A stretch of DNA of 64,000 nucleotides from Pseudomonas serbica (GCF_028823535.1 NZ_JAQIYM010000090.1:620001-684000), one strand, 5' to 3'. Counted from the first letter of the stretch, positions 1 through 9,625 are shown. Made by a program: numbers and translations. Notes: generated by a model not told the origin, from the letters alone.

Positions 1-2738
1 GGCGCCGTTTCACTGGTCAATTGACCGATATAAAGCATGCTCGAGCCTTCAGGGCCAGGGCCGGTCAACCAGCGGTTCATGTAACTGATGGCATCCTCGG
101 ACGGTGCAAACCGTGCTCGAATCTCTTGTAGGGACATTTCAGAAATACCCTTCGAGAGAATGATGATGTTATTCACCAGTTTGACCATGGAAGGGTCAAA
201 GTCCTCGAGCAATTGCGACAACAGGGACACGTGCACGTCATACTTTCGACCTTCACGAATATCGATTGCCGCTTGCTTACGAACTGCCGGTACAGAACTA
301 GTACGGTGGAATTCGTCCATGCAAAACTTTTTCGGCACGGCCTCATCGCGCTCGATGATTTTACGGTGATAGTTCTTGTACTCATCAGGGATGTCCGGAA
401 TCGTGTGAATCGCCTTGCGGTAGTAATCTTTTGAGATCAATTGCCGAGCGTAGAGGTACATCACTCCCGTTTTTTTCTCTGCCTGAGCCGAACCTTCACG
501 AGCCACGCTCATGAGGTCGATGGCCACAATCCGGGCCTCACCCAGAGAGAACACCGTCGGCATCGACAGGATCGGGTAGTCGGTCACCGCCGAGTTAATC
601 ATGGTGTTCAGGAAGTCGATCAGACTTTCCTGGCCGTTATCGACCATAGAGGTGCCGTAAATGTCCTTGATCGAGCTGGCACGAGACAACACGCTGGTCG
701 CATCACTGAGTGTCGGCACCGCGTAACGCTGCGCCAGCGACGCTTCGTTGGACAGGCCCTTGCGGTGCAGCTCGCGTACGACCGCCCACCAGCTGATGTT
801 CGTGCGCAGCTTGATAGCGTGTTCTTCAATGGCCTGGTCAACCTTGGGATCCATGCCCGGTTCGTAGTAATTCGGATTGTTGTCCTCGGCGAAGTACTTG
901 TACATCTCGTCGACGAGGGCTGACACCAGCTCAGGCAGACGGGAAGGGGCCTCGCGACCAGCTGGTGTACACAACAGGGTCATGATGTTAACCACAAACT
1001 CCCTGTCTACTGGCAAAGGCTTTTGACAGCCGAGGAGAGTGTCGAAGAAGTTCACCGCATACTTCGGATCCATCTCCAGCTTGAATGACTGCGCCAGGTG
1101 CTTCTGATTGGCCGGCAGGGCATCTCGCACCATGTCCACGAACATCGCCGAGGAGAAGCCGATGTCGACAATCCCAATGCGTGGCAAGATTTCGTTGCCG
1201 GGCTTTGTGATCAACCCCATGTTGGCTGCCGCGAGGTAGAAGGACTTACCAAAACCAGGCGGAGCGAACACGAGTTCCATGTTCGCGTTCTGCAGGTTGG
1301 AGCCGGGCAGATAAGGGAACACCTTTTCGTCGATGGTGCGGTACAGCATCGTGCCGTTTGCCCAAGGCGATACTGGCCGAGTCAACGGGGCCATGCCGAG
1401 CGCTTCGGTGACGGTAAACGGGATAGGTGTCGCGAGATGCTTGGCGGAGAAGCCCGGCAAGGTGTTAAACCATGCCTCAACCGGATCCCCGCGCTCTTCG
1501 ATCACCTGCAGCTGACCCCAGGCTTCAACAGCTGAACGCAGTTTCGAACGGTTTCGGCGCGTTTCTTCCAGCGAGCGACCCCAGGTGGAAAAGGTGAGTT
1601 GCGCGCTGACCAGGGTGTTGTTTTGCGATGCCAGCAGAAGCATTTCAGCCGCGTCACGGATCAACGCGTTTTCACTTGAGGCGAAGGCCACAAAGGAAGC
1701 GAAGGTTTTGCGGCTCGAAATCATTTGCTGGATGCGTTTGTGGCCAGAATCGATCACCAGAGACATCTGGTAGGGGACGTTCCGGTCAATTGATGCAAAT
1801 AAATCGGCGAACGGTTTCGGCTCCTGAGGACGTTGATCCACCATTATCGGCGCAATCACCCAGTCACCGATGTCCACCAAGGTGCTGTCAGCGGCGTGAA
1901 CCTTGGGCTCACGCGTGAAGAGTTGGTGGCTGATCTCCGGCGCCAGCAGATGGGATACGTCGTTGGCCATCGGGACTTCTTCGACCAATCGTGCCGCCAA
2001 GACGTGATCGCCCGGTAGCATCGCCTTCCAGCGATCACTGACGTCGAATTGAGTGATCTGCTTGCGGATCGTGTGCAAGAACTGGTGCACGGTCATTTCG
2101 GATACCGAAATGCGCTCTTGCAGCTTGCCGATGATCTGGGTTGTGAAACCTGAGTGAATCATTTCCAGGCCAGGCATCTCAATGTTCGAGGACTGGGCCA
2201 TGGCGCCTGACTTCAAACCACCATTCTTCAGGCTGTTCGTCGCTCGAACTTTTGTTTCCTGCTTAAGGATGTCCGGGTGCAGGGCAGTAGGGTAGGTGGT
2301 GATCACCAGGTGACAGGTTTCAAGCACCGTCTTGCGTTCGAGCAACTCGCCGCGCTCGAGCAGCATCCCCTCAAGGTCGAGGTTCAGCTTTTGCATGGTC
2401 TTGATCGCACCGCTGATCGAGCTCCGCAGGGCCTCCTTGGAGTTGAGCGGGTCGCGCCTGAAGATGAACTGCAGTCGATGTCCAGGACGCTCCAGCGCAG
2501 CAGAGTAGCCTTCCACCAGCGATTGCAGCTGAGACAGAAACGCATCATCACCTACGATGCCAAAAGTGCCCTTGATCTCATAGATGCTCATCAAGCCGCC
2601 ATCGCGAGTCACCAGGTTGTGACTCTGATTGGTTGCCGGGTTGATAAGGCCGGAAGCGGTCTCGATCTGGCAATAATCCATGACATTGGTTTTGAAAATT
2701 TTGGCAATGAAGCTAGAGAACGTATAACCGATGCTCAT
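1..2738 (-). CDS. dotO: DotO/IcmB-like type IVB secretion ATPase, partial
   Basis: About 912 codons are present and the frame stays open to the window edge, so the C-terminus is missing; Legionella DotO/IcmB is roughly 1000 residues. The product begins MSIGYTFSSF and carries a Walker A motif APPGFGKSF near residue 490, as in VirB4/TraU-type ATPases that energise type IV secretion at the inner membrane. It is the last gene of a Dot/Icm block in Legionella gene order, and its start overlaps the stop of the 79-residue gene upstream by 4 bp (translational coupling). Identity rests on length, the Walker motif and synteny with dotN, dotP, dotG and dotH. Confidence 0.88.
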   Translation of the reverse strand, partial: MSIGYTFSSFIAKIFKTNVMDYCQIETASGLINPATNQSHNLVTRDGGLMSIYEIKGTFGIVGDDAFLSQLQSLVEGYSAALERPGHRLQFIFRRDPLNSKEALRSSISGAIKTMQKLNLDLEGMLLERGELLERKTVLETCHLVITTYPTALHPDILKQETKVRATNSLKNGGLKSGAMAQSSNIEMPGLEMIHSGFTTQIIGKLQERISVSEMTVHQFLHTIRKQITQFDVSDRWKAMLPGDHVLAARLVEEVPMANDVSHLLAPEISHQLFTREPKVHAADSTLVDIGDWVIAPIMVDQRPQEPKPFADLFASIDRNVPYQMSLVIDSGHKRIQQMISSRKTFASFVAFASSENALIRDAAEMLLLASQNNTLVSAQLTFSTWGRSLEETRRNRSKLRSAVEAWGQLQVIEERGDPVEAWFNTLPGFSAKHLATPIPFTVTEALGMAPLTRPVSPWANGTMLYRTIDEKVFPYLPGSNLQNANMELVFAPPGFGKSFYLAAANMGLITKPGNEILPRIGIVDIGFSSAMFVDMVRDALPANQKHLAQSFKLEMDPKYAVNFFDTLLGCQKPLPVDREFVVNIMTLLCTPAGREAPSRLPELVSALVDEMYKYFAEDNNPNYYEPGMDPKVDQAIEEHAIKLRTNISWWAVVRELHRKGLSNEASLAQRYAVPTLSDATSVLSRASSIKDIYGTSMVDNGQESLIDFLNTMINSAVTDYPILSMPTVFSLGEARIVAIDLMSVAREGSAQAEKKTGVMYLYARQLISKDYYRKAIHTIPDIPDEYKNYHRKIIERDEAVPKKFCMDEFHRTSSVPAVRKQAAIDIREGRKYDVHVSLLSQLLEDFDPSMVKLVNNIIILSKGISEMSLQEIRARFAPSEDAISYMNRWLTGPGPEGSSMLYIGQLTSETA

Positions 2739-2974
2739 TGGGAACCCCCCTGGGATGCCACGACGTTTAGGGACTTGCTCAACAGCTCAGCGACAAGCTT
2801 TGCCCTCATCTGAGGGTCAAGCGCGACATCTGCGGGGAAGTCTGAAATGGAATCGAATTCGGCCAACGCTGTCAGCGCCTGCGCGTTGGCCTTCAGCGTT
2901 TTGATCAGCATGAAACTGGTGCTGGCTTGGCAACCACGTTGGAGGGCCACAAAAGCCTCGTTAAAACTATGCAT
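2735..2974 (-). CDS. small protein in the transfer operon
   Basis: This 79-residue, mainly helical, soluble-looking protein has no recognised domain. The ribosome-binding site AAGGAG lies 7 bases before the ATG. It overlaps the 403-residue gene upstream by 8 bp and dotO downstream by 4 bp, so it is certainly expressed with the secretion genes. Legionella has no gene at this place between icmJ and icmB. It may be a small partner or chaperone of DotO; that is inference from position. Confidence 0.82.
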   Translation of the reverse strand: MHSFNEAFVALQRGCQASTSFMLIKTLKANAQALTALAEFDSISDFPADVALDPQMRAKLVAELLSKSLNVVASQGGSQ

Positions 2975-4178
2975 CGCTCAACTCCTTGGCTAACGGCGGC
3001 ACCATACCCAGTTCCAGGGCAAGTTCACTGGCTCGATCACGCTGACCTTCGTTGATGAGTAACACCACCCGCCCAGAGCTGTAGGAACCCACCACGAAGC
3101 CGGCGTTGTGGAACGCAGCAGCCATCCGCCCGCACGCTGCTCGGTCGTAGGCCCTCACGTAAGCCCCCAGAGCCGTACTGCGCTTGTTTACCGGCGAGGC
3201 CAGCGCGACGTACAGGTTTTCGAACAACAGCCCTTCAGCGAGCCCAAAGCCCGTCGCCTGGCAATATTCAGGGAGATGTTCGCGAATCGTGCCCGCCGTG
3301 GTACTCATCGATTCGTAAATCGTCACCACGGAGTACTCGAGCAACTCCAGCAGCTCAGGCCAAGTGACCCATACACGGGGCTCACGCGAGCCGGCGCCGA
3401 ACGAGGCAAAAGCCCGGTGTGAAGGTTCATGGCTCTTCACAGAAATGCGAAAGAACGTCGCTCTGGCATTATTGCGGAAATAATCCCCGAGCTTTTTGAT
3501 GAAGGTGTCCGTCAGCTGCAGCTTCTTGCCATCGCGGGTACCACAGGTGAACTCGCGGTCAATGTTGTCGCGCTTCCAAACATTGCCCACCGGGTAAACC
3601 CGTGAAATGAGCCACTGGCCGTAGGCATCGCGTGGAAATCCGAACGACACCGGGCTGCTCCTGTCAGGTCGCTTGACCCCGGACATGGCCTGGTTTTCTT
3701 GTGTCGCGTGATCAATCACCAGCTGAATGGCGCTCGGATCAATGCCTTGCACCGGCTCATGCATGCCTGGCACGTGCAAGCGAGAGCTCAGCGCCTGGTG
3801 ATAGCGGTAGTTGAAGTTGGTCGGATCAACTCCAAAGCCGTTCATCCCAGCTTGCGCGGTACGGGTGAACAGCTTCGATAGAAATTCGGCGAGGTGCTTG
3901 TGATCAGTAATCCCCAGTTCCGCTTGCAGAAGACGAATACTGGTGCGGAAGTATTGATCCTGAGTCATATGCCGCAGGCGCAAAAAGTTGAGTTCCTTGA
4001 AGATCGGGAACTCTAGGTTGGTGACCCACAGAGTGTCAGTGCTCAGTTCATGATGACCGGCCACGTACATTGCGGGACTACCATCGACCGACGAATAACC
4101 CGCTCTGGGGGCTTTCGGGTCATCGAAGATACACACACCTATTATTATTTTTTTCATGTGTAGTCGGACGCTGATCAT
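2967..4178 (-). CDS. unknown 403-residue protein in the transfer operon
   Basis: I do not recognise this family. No signal peptide, membrane segment or ATPase motif is visible, so a cytosolic protein is likely. The ATG at 4178 is chosen because TGGAGG lies 12 bases upstream; a second ATG at 4157 (MKKIIIGVCIF) is possible and a TTG at 4211 is less likely. It sits between dotN and dotO with overlapping downstream genes, so it should act in conjugative secretion. In Legionella, icmJ and icmB are adjacent, which makes this an inserted or plasmid-specific component. Confidence 0.82.
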   Translation of the reverse strand: MISVRLHMKKIIIGVCIFDDPKAPRAGYSSVDGSPAMYVAGHHELSTDTLWVTNLEFPIFKELNFLRLRHMTQDQYFRTSIRLLQAELGITDHKHLAEFLSKLFTRTAQAGMNGFGVDPTNFNYRYHQALSSRLHVPGMHEPVQGIDPSAIQLVIDHATQENQAMSGVKRPDRSSPVSFGFPRDAYGQWLISRVYPVGNVWKRDNIDREFTCGTRDGKKLQLTDTFIKKLGDYFRNNARATFFRISVKSHEPSHRAFASFGAGSREPRVWVTWPELLELLEYSVVTIYESMSTTAGTIREHLPEYCQATGFGLAEGLLFENLYVALASPVNKRSTALGAYVRAYDRAACGRMAAAFHNAGFVVGSYSSGRVVLLINEGQRDRASELALELGMVPPLAKELSDA

Positions 4179-4247
4179 CCATTGTCCGATCCTCCAATTT
4201 GAGGCCAACAATTCTCCATCTAAGCGGAGTCATGATCTTGGCGAATC

Positions 4248-4913
4248 TTATACAGTTTCAGTCCACTGCGCAAACTTCTCTTCGGCCTTCTTTATCCAGT
4301 CGTTCGGGCCAAATTGCTTAGTCTCTTTTACCCAAACAGCAATATGCCCCGCATATGCTGATTTTTTTGGTAGCAAATAGACACCTTGTAACGACACATC
4401 GCGATTGGCATAAGCCTCTTCGCTTAAAGTTGACATAAAGTCACCAATAACGCTTGGATTGGTTGTACCAATGTGATGCGTGGCCAATATCTCAGCTCGC
4501 TCTAAACGCGAAAGCAATTGAGCGGCAGTACTTTTCAAATCACCTTTGGAAAGTTCTTCAGCAATCCACAACGTGCGCACCAGTTGATTGAGTCCACCCT
4601 GGTCAATTGGATGACCTTCGAGGTAGATCAGGCTACCTCGATTCTTGGTACCGGCAAACGCAATATGATGCGCCATGTGGCACAACACACAGGCCGTGAT
4701 CAGGTTCTCGACCTTGTGGTCATCGTGGTCATCGTTGGCATGGTGGGTTTCGTTCTTTTCACTGCGAAAGCCGCAAAACCGGCACGTGTAGTCATCACGC
4801 TTAAGGGCTTGCAGACGGGCCGAGCGGTACACGGCGTCAGAACCAGGAGGGGAGGGTTCGTCGGAGCGGAACGCCCCACGCTTCACGGACAAACGAATGG
4901 GCAGTAGTTTCAC
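4248..4913 (-). CDS. dotN: DotN/IcmJ-like zinc protein of the type IVB coupling complex
   Basis: The product has an HNH-like zinc fold: CRFC at residues 44-47, paired histidines near 57-58 and CVLC at 75-78 followed by HMAHHIAF. DotN/IcmJ of Legionella has this HNH-derived, zinc-binding fold and belongs to the DotL coupling-protein complex. About 221 residues fits the family (about 208). GTG at 4913 is chosen because AAGGTG lies 6 bases upstream; ATG at 4919 abuts that site. The gene lies between dotP and dotO-side genes exactly as in Legionella. Confidence 0.88.
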   Translation of the reverse strand: MKLLPIRLSVKRGAFRSDEPSPPGSDAVYRSARLQALKRDDYTCRFCGFRSEKNETHHANDDHDDHKVENLITACVLCHMAHHIAFAGTKNRGSLIYLEGHPIDQGGLNQLVRTLWIAEELSKGDLKSTAAQLLSRLERAEILATHHIGTTNPSVIGDFMSTLSEEAYANRDVSLQGVYLLPKKSAYAGHIAVWVKETKQFGPNDWIKKAEEKFAQWTETV

Positions 4914-4930
4914 GGTCATCACCTTGTATG

Positions 4931-4960
4931 AAAAAAGGGTGGCATGAGCCACCCTTTTTT
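4931..4960. terminator. bidirectional intrinsic terminator inside the transfer block
   Basis: A symmetrical hairpin, AAAAAAGGGTGG then a short loop then CCACCCTTTTTT, lies between the dotP stop and the dotN start. It would act on either strand and could lower expression of dotN and later genes. Confidence 0.75.
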
Positions 4961-4970
4961 AATCACCGAC

Positions 4971-5354
4971 TTATGTGAGGTCGGTACCTTGCGATTTGGT
5001 TACCGCCTCGTCACCTTTACCCGTTGCGACGGATTCAGTGAAAAGGCCGAGCAGCCAAGGGATGATCATCAGACCGGTACCTACCAGCATCGCAATGATA
5101 CCGGTTTTGAGGTGACCTTGACCTTGCTGCTTGTTGTCCTTATAGAAGTAGAACAAGCCAGCGGCGAACATGAAGAAGCCGACCACGCCGAGGACGAGCT
5201 TACCGATGCCCAGGATAGCGTTGAGTTGGATTTTCCACTTCGAACCGACAATGGTGAGGTCTGATGCAGCGCTGGCATCACCAACGAACATAGCGAGGCA
5301 CGCACCCACGGCAACTGCCGTAATCAATGAAGCATGCTTTTTCGAGATGTACAT
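4971..5354 (-). CDS. DotP/DotE (IcmD/IcmC)-like small membrane protein
   Basis: 127 residues. An N-terminal signal-like segment ends near GDASAA, and two strongly hydrophobic segments follow (about residues 46-72 and 84-105). Legionella IcmD/DotP (about 130 residues) and IcmC/DotE are small two-segment membrane proteins at this operon position. The region carries one such gene, so it may stand for both. Order dotF - this gene - dotN supports DotP. Role in the transporter is structural at the inner membrane; the exact orthologue is uncertain. Confidence 0.82.
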   Translation of the reverse strand: MYISKKHASLITAVAVGACLAMFVGDASAASDLTIVGSKWKIQLNAILGIGKLVLGVVGFFMFAAGLFYFYKDNKQQGQGHLKTGIIAMLVGTGLMIIPWLLGLFTESVATGKGDEAVTKSQGTDLT

Positions 5355-5435
5355 AAAAGCCCCTTTTTGTTGTTATTTTTATAAAGGTCTTTGAAGAACT
5401 TTAGGTATAACTTAAAGCAAAGAATTGACATTGGC

Positions 5436-5474
5436 AAGTGGCGTGAAAACATTTTTCTTGCTTTCACGCCACTT
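5436..5474 (-). terminator. strong hairpin after dotF
   Basis: A 13-bp perfect inverted repeat, AAGTGGCGTGAAA and TTTCACGCCACTT, spans a 13-base loop 7 bp after the dotF stop. There is no long T-run on the minus strand, so it may be a processing or stability hairpin rather than a full terminator. Together with the hairpin at 4931 it splits the transfer block into expression segments. Confidence 0.6.
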
Positions 5475-5481
5475 AACTGAA

Positions 5482-6936
5482 TCAGTAAACAGATTCGATC
5501 ACGAAATTACCGACTTTCAAGTTACCGTCGGAATCCAGGCCGTCAACAACACCGACACCTTGAACGTTTTCACCAACTTTAAAGGTCTTGAAATCGCCAC
5601 TGTTGGTGACAACACCAAACGACTTGTCATTTTCATTGCCATATACCGCATTCAGTGTGTAGTTCTTCAGCACACTGGTTTTGACAACTTTTGGCTTGTC
5701 CTTCACGGGTTTGGCCGGCGCTTCACGCTTGGACTCGGCTTCACGCTTGGATTCGACCTTTTTTGGTTCCGGCTGCGGCTTAGCTTGAGCTGCACGCTTC
5801 GCCTCGGAGTAATCCTCCGCCACCGTGTCGATGTAGTACTTATCACCAATGATCAGCAACTTGCCGTTTTCCAACACTTCGTTAACACGGTACTGGCCCT
5901 TCGGTGTATTGATCTTCTCACCCTCGAACATGGTGAAGACACGACCATTGCTGACCTTTTTAACCACGACCATATGGCCCGACGCCGTCGAATCGACAAC
6001 CTGCAGACCAGGTACACGAACGCGGCCCTCGACTTTAGGGTTCGAGTTAGCCGCAACCGCCTTGGCAGGCTCGCTATCGGCCTTAGCACCCTCGGGGGTG
6101 GCTACCGACGCAGCGTCAGGCTTGGTGCTTTCCAGTTTGTCATTGAGAGCTTTGACCTGCTCGCCCAGGAGGATCTCTGTTTCACCGTTCTTTTCCACCA
6201 CGGCAGACAATCGAGCCAGGGCTTGATTGATCGCGGTGACGTTTTTCGCCATCTCATCAGCAGAAGCCTGCTGTTCCTCAACACGCTTTTTCAGCGCATC
6301 GTGCTCGGCCAGCAATTCCGGACTGATCGCCGCACCCACCACTGGAGCCGGGGCCGTGGTCGGTACCTGAGAGAGGGTAGGGGTAGGAGCGACAACAGGC
6401 TCACCCCCAGGCTGCGTCATGTTCAGCACCTGAGCAGCAGTCTTCGGTGCGTTCACCGGCGCGACATTGTGAATCACTTCACGCGCTTCACCGGCAACGG
6501 TGATGTCAGCAGCAGCGCCGAAATCAACTTCGCCGGCTGGCACTTCAGATTTTGTGTTAGCGACTGGACTGGAAACCGGATCGGCTTCTGCACCAGAGTT
6601 CTGGCTGACGCGATAACCAGCGACACCGATACCGACAACGCCCAGGGTCGCGAGGCCCATGACAGCGATGCCAAACGGGGATTTCATAAACGGCTTTGGT
6701 TGGCCGGCCTGAGCTGGAACCTGGCTGTCGAGTGCGGCATCAGCATCGTGCTCAGGTTCAAAGCCCTGGGTGTCCGCGTCAGTATCATCAAAATCGGTCG
6801 TTGACTGGTCATCATCAGCATTGTGACCGTCAGAGAAACCATCTTGATAATCTGTATCGCTGGTGAAGCTCGAAGAGTCGTCGCCGGCGAAACCTTCATC
6901 ATCAGCAAACGGGTCTTGTTCTACATTCTTAGCCAT
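5482..6936 (-). CDS. dotF: DotF/IcmG-like inner-membrane protein, enlarged
   Basis: 484 residues from the ATG at 6936 (GGAGCAGGTT before it). A very acidic cytoplasmic N-terminus (1-82) precedes one membrane helix (about 88-108), then a coiled-coil stretch (about 215-290) and a lysine/proline-rich linker to a C-terminal beta-rich domain. Legionella DotF/IcmG has the same bitopic, coiled-coil plan but only about 270 residues, so the C-terminal part is extra. The position between dotG and dotP matches Legionella. Confidence 0.8.
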   Translation of the reverse strand: MAKNVEQDPFADDEGFAGDDSSSFTSDTDYQDGFSDGHNADDDQSTTDFDDTDADTQGFEPEHDADAALDSQVPAQAGQPKPFMKSPFGIAVMGLATLGVVGIGVAGYRVSQNSGAEADPVSSPVANTKSEVPAGEVDFGAAADITVAGEAREVIHNVAPVNAPKTAAQVLNMTQPGGEPVVAPTPTLSQVPTTAPAPVVGAAISPELLAEHDALKKRVEEQQASADEMAKNVTAINQALARLSAVVEKNGETEILLGEQVKALNDKLESTKPDAASVATPEGAKADSEPAKAVAANSNPKVEGRVRVPGLQVVDSTASGHMVVVKKVSNGRVFTMFEGEKINTPKGQYRVNEVLENGKLLIIGDKYYIDTVAEDYSEAKRAAQAKPQPEPKKVESKREAESKREAPAKPVKDKPKVVKTSVLKNYTLNAVYGNENDKSFGVVTNSGDFKTFKVGENVQGVGVVDGLDSDGNLKVGNFVIESVY

Positions 6937-7024
6937 AACCTGCTCCGGCACTCTTGTCAATTTATAGATATTAATCTTGTTTGGGAGTCAACACAACGAG
7001 GCAGTTTTACCTGCCCCGTCGGCC

Positions 7025-8473
7025 TTAGCGTTGGGTTGGCTTATCCAAGTCCAGCTCCTGCATAAACATGATAATAATGCTTTTGTTCGGCTCGACCGTA
7101 ACCGTTGGCGGTCGATCAAATTCTTTGGCATAAATCGGCGACATCTTCTTACCGATTTCACCAATACCAACTTTGATCTGCGCGCCGGTATCCGGCAAGG
7201 GATCCTTCCTCGACGACGAGGATCCGTCAGTATTTGTGATCGTCTGCGTACCTGACAAGGCGTCTGCATAACCTTCAACAAAGGCCGCCGCAAACAGCTT
7301 CGAGTAACGTTCAAAGGTGTGATTGTCCACCCCGTCCGCCAGCACTGACCGGTAAGTGTCGACATCGAGTGCAACAGCGTTGATCGAGTAACTTCTGCCG
7401 TTCAAACTCATGCTGGTGAACGTAAGCTGGGCTTTCTCACCCACACGTTTCGGCTCGCCGGTTAAAACCGCGCCTTCCAGGCGACCTTTTTCAACGGTCA
7501 CAGCGCGAATAGGGCTGATCTCATCAGTGTTTACGCCAATTTGCAGCACGGAATACACCGTAGAACCAACAGGAACGGTGCCGACGACGGTAGTCTTCTT
7601 CATTGCCGCCTTGGCAATCCGTTCGCTAGGGTAATCCGGAACGTTTTCAACCTCAGATTCTTCTTCTGTCACCTCGTCAGCATCGACGTTGCGACTGGAG
7701 CCTTTTTGCAAGGAACGCTGAGAAGCGCCCTGGGCAGTAATCTTACCGTTGCCACCACCCGACTGAGTAGCATTCCCGCTCAGGTATTGCTCATAACCAG
7801 TACCACTGGATGAACTTCCTGTATTAGCAGAACTGCGACCAGACGCCGACGAAGCCTTGCTTGTGGCGTCTGTGCTTGACTCGTAGTTCGGTACGGGAAG
7901 CGTCCTCGAAGGTTTCAGAGTACCCATCATTGTCGCCAACGCCACATCATAGTCGGCAGTCATGGCGCGTTCGCTATCGACAAAGGCCTTCCAAGGGTTT
8001 TCCTGGATGGGTGTCGAACCACCACGAGCCTGTCGCTCACGATCCTGCGCTTGCTGGATCTGAACACGCTCCTGCCTCAGCTTTGCCAGCTGGTCTGGCT
8101 CCTCAACCTTTGGAGCTTCGGCTTTAACCACTGGGGCACTTTTTGGGGGATCCAGACGTAAACGAACCTCGTCAACGTGGCTGGTATCGCCCTTAACTGC
8201 CTCTTGGGCGCGCTTCTCTTCATCTTTTCGGTACAACTGCCCCACGGTCGTGTTTTCGCCAAAACGAACGACCTCAGTCGGCTTGTCGCGACCGATCTGC
8301 TCTTTTGACGGTGGCAGGTTGAGGTTCGCACCACCCGCGCTGCCCCCCTGTTCACCCGAGCTACCCAGGCGAAGCACAGTAAAGCCAACCGCTACGATGA
8401 CACTCAATACCGCCAAACCGATCATCAAACGCGTTTTAACCGGAATCTTGCGAAGGTTGTCAATTGCACTCAT
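7025..8473 (-). CDS. dotG: DotG/IcmE-like core-complex protein (VirB10-type)
   Basis: 482 residues: a short cytoplasmic tail, one membrane helix (about 15-35), a Gln/Ser-rich periplasmic linker, then a C-terminal beta-rich domain (about 290-460) like the VirB10/TrbI end of DotG, including the segment VPVGSTVYSVLQIGVNTDE. Legionella DotG is far longer because of pentapeptide repeats in the middle, which are absent here, as in IncI plasmid TraO-type proteins. The gene abuts dotH (TAA-ATG). It should form the channel spanning both membranes. Confidence 0.88.
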   Translation of the reverse strand: MSAIDNLRKIPVKTRLMIGLAVLSVIVAVGFTVLRLGSSGEQGGSAGGANLNLPPSKEQIGRDKPTEVVRFGENTTVGQLYRKDEEKRAQEAVKGDTSHVDEVRLRLDPPKSAPVVKAEAPKVEEPDQLAKLRQERVQIQQAQDRERQARGGSTPIQENPWKAFVDSERAMTADYDVALATMMGTLKPSRTLPVPNYESSTDATSKASSASGRSSANTGSSSSGTGYEQYLSGNATQSGGGNGKITAQGASQRSLQKGSSRNVDADEVTEEESEVENVPDYPSERIAKAAMKKTTVVGTVPVGSTVYSVLQIGVNTDEISPIRAVTVEKGRLEGAVLTGEPKRVGEKAQLTFTSMSLNGRSYSINAVALDVDTYRSVLADGVDNHTFERYSKLFAAAFVEGYADALSGTQTITNTDGSSSSRKDPLPDTGAQIKVGIGEIGKKMSPIYAKEFDRPPTVTVEPNKSIIIMFMQELDLDKPTQR

Positions 8474-9547
8474 TTATTGTTTTTCCTTATCGAAAACGCT
8501 TCGCGCATGACGAATTTCGGTCGAGTACACCCGCTCAATAGTGCCGGTTTTACGCTCACCATTGACCGATACCGTGATCATTGGGGTTGGTGTCACCTTG
8601 TAGAGGAAGCGCCCGGTTGGGCTGACCGAACTGCTCAGTGGGGGAGGGAGTAGCAGGCGACCCGGCAACGACAAGTACAGGAAGCTACCGTCGTACCACG
8701 ACTCCGCATTGACGATACCCTCTACACGCAGAGGTTTAGACCCCGTCGGAATGTTCCCACCCTGCAGCTTAACCAGCTCAGGCGAAACGTTTTCGATCTC
8801 GTTTTGATAGATAGGCATGATCTCGGCTTTCGGCCCCAGGCGCGGCAAGGTCACCGTCATTCGCCCGTCCACAGTTGACGCGGTACCCTTAAGCAGGATC
8901 GGGATCGAAGCCGGCAACCCCTCAAGTACCACCGAAGCGTTGGACTCCTTGTAGGCGCGATTAAGCGAGAAGGACGCAATATGCCGATCCTCTCCCATTA
9001 CACGCTTCGTAAAGGATTCGCTGTCACCCACCACACCATCTTTGCGAATCGGCCAGGGCTTGCCAGACGAATCGTAGAACTCAATCTGGGCCGAGTAACC
9101 CGGTGCCACAGATATGGATAACGGTTGATTGGAGTCAGGGTTGTACGTAACGTTGCGGATTCGGAACGCAGTGTCGCCATTGACCGGCTCATTTACGGCT
9201 TTCTCGGTCTTTGCCAGGCGCTTGCGTAGTTCACTGATTTCGGAGGGCTCGAGTGGCATTTCTTTGCGATAAATCTTCTCCTTGATCTTCGCAACCTCAT
9301 TACCCTGCAGCATCTTGCGAAGGTCTTTTAATTGATCTTCCTCGTACAACGTACCCGTCAGAGCGCTGCGTTTCGCTGCCGCCATGTTCTTGTCCCAATC
9401 GACAAGCTCTTTGGGATCAATTTTCTGCTCTTGCTCAGGCCGTTCAGCTGCCGCAGCCCCCAACGCCTTATCGAAAGTATCGGCAGCATGCGAGAGCGTC
9501 CCAGAAAGGGCTAAAGCCATCGCAATCACCAGCGGCGACTTGCGCAT
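8474..9547 (-). CDS. dotH: DotH/IcmK-like outer-membrane core protein
   Basis: 357 residues with a signal peptide (MRKSPLVIAMALALSGTLSHA), a charged helical N-terminal part, and a beta-rich C-terminal half with the family-like sequence NAESWYDGSFLYLSLPGRLL. Legionella DotH/IcmK is about 360 residues and forms the outer-membrane ring with DotC and DotD. GGAG lies 9 bases before the ATG. It lies immediately upstream of dotG, as in Legionella and IncI plasmids. Confidence 0.88.
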   Translation of the reverse strand: MRKSPLVIAMALALSGTLSHAADTFDKALGAAAAERPEQEQKIDPKELVDWDKNMAAAKRSALTGTLYEEDQLKDLRKMLQGNEVAKIKEKIYRKEMPLEPSEISELRKRLAKTEKAVNEPVNGDTAFRIRNVTYNPDSNQPLSISVAPGYSAQIEFYDSSGKPWPIRKDGVVGDSESFTKRVMGEDRHIASFSLNRAYKESNASVVLEGLPASIPILLKGTASTVDGRMTVTLPRLGPKAEIMPIYQNEIENVSPELVKLQGGNIPTGSKPLRVEGIVNAESWYDGSFLYLSLPGRLLLPPPLSSSVSPTGRFLYKVTPTPMITVSVNGERKTGTIERVYSTEIRHARSVFDKEKQ

Positions 9548-9625
9548 TTAGTTGATCTCCGAACTGTACATGCAGAATTGCGGTCAATTTACATCAATCG
9601 TTTATGAAAATAAAGCTAATAACCA

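Noticed and set aside
5425..6804. 459-codon plus-strand frame opposite dotF
   Set aside because: It is the antisense shadow of dotF, with low-complexity Arg/Leu/Phe composition.
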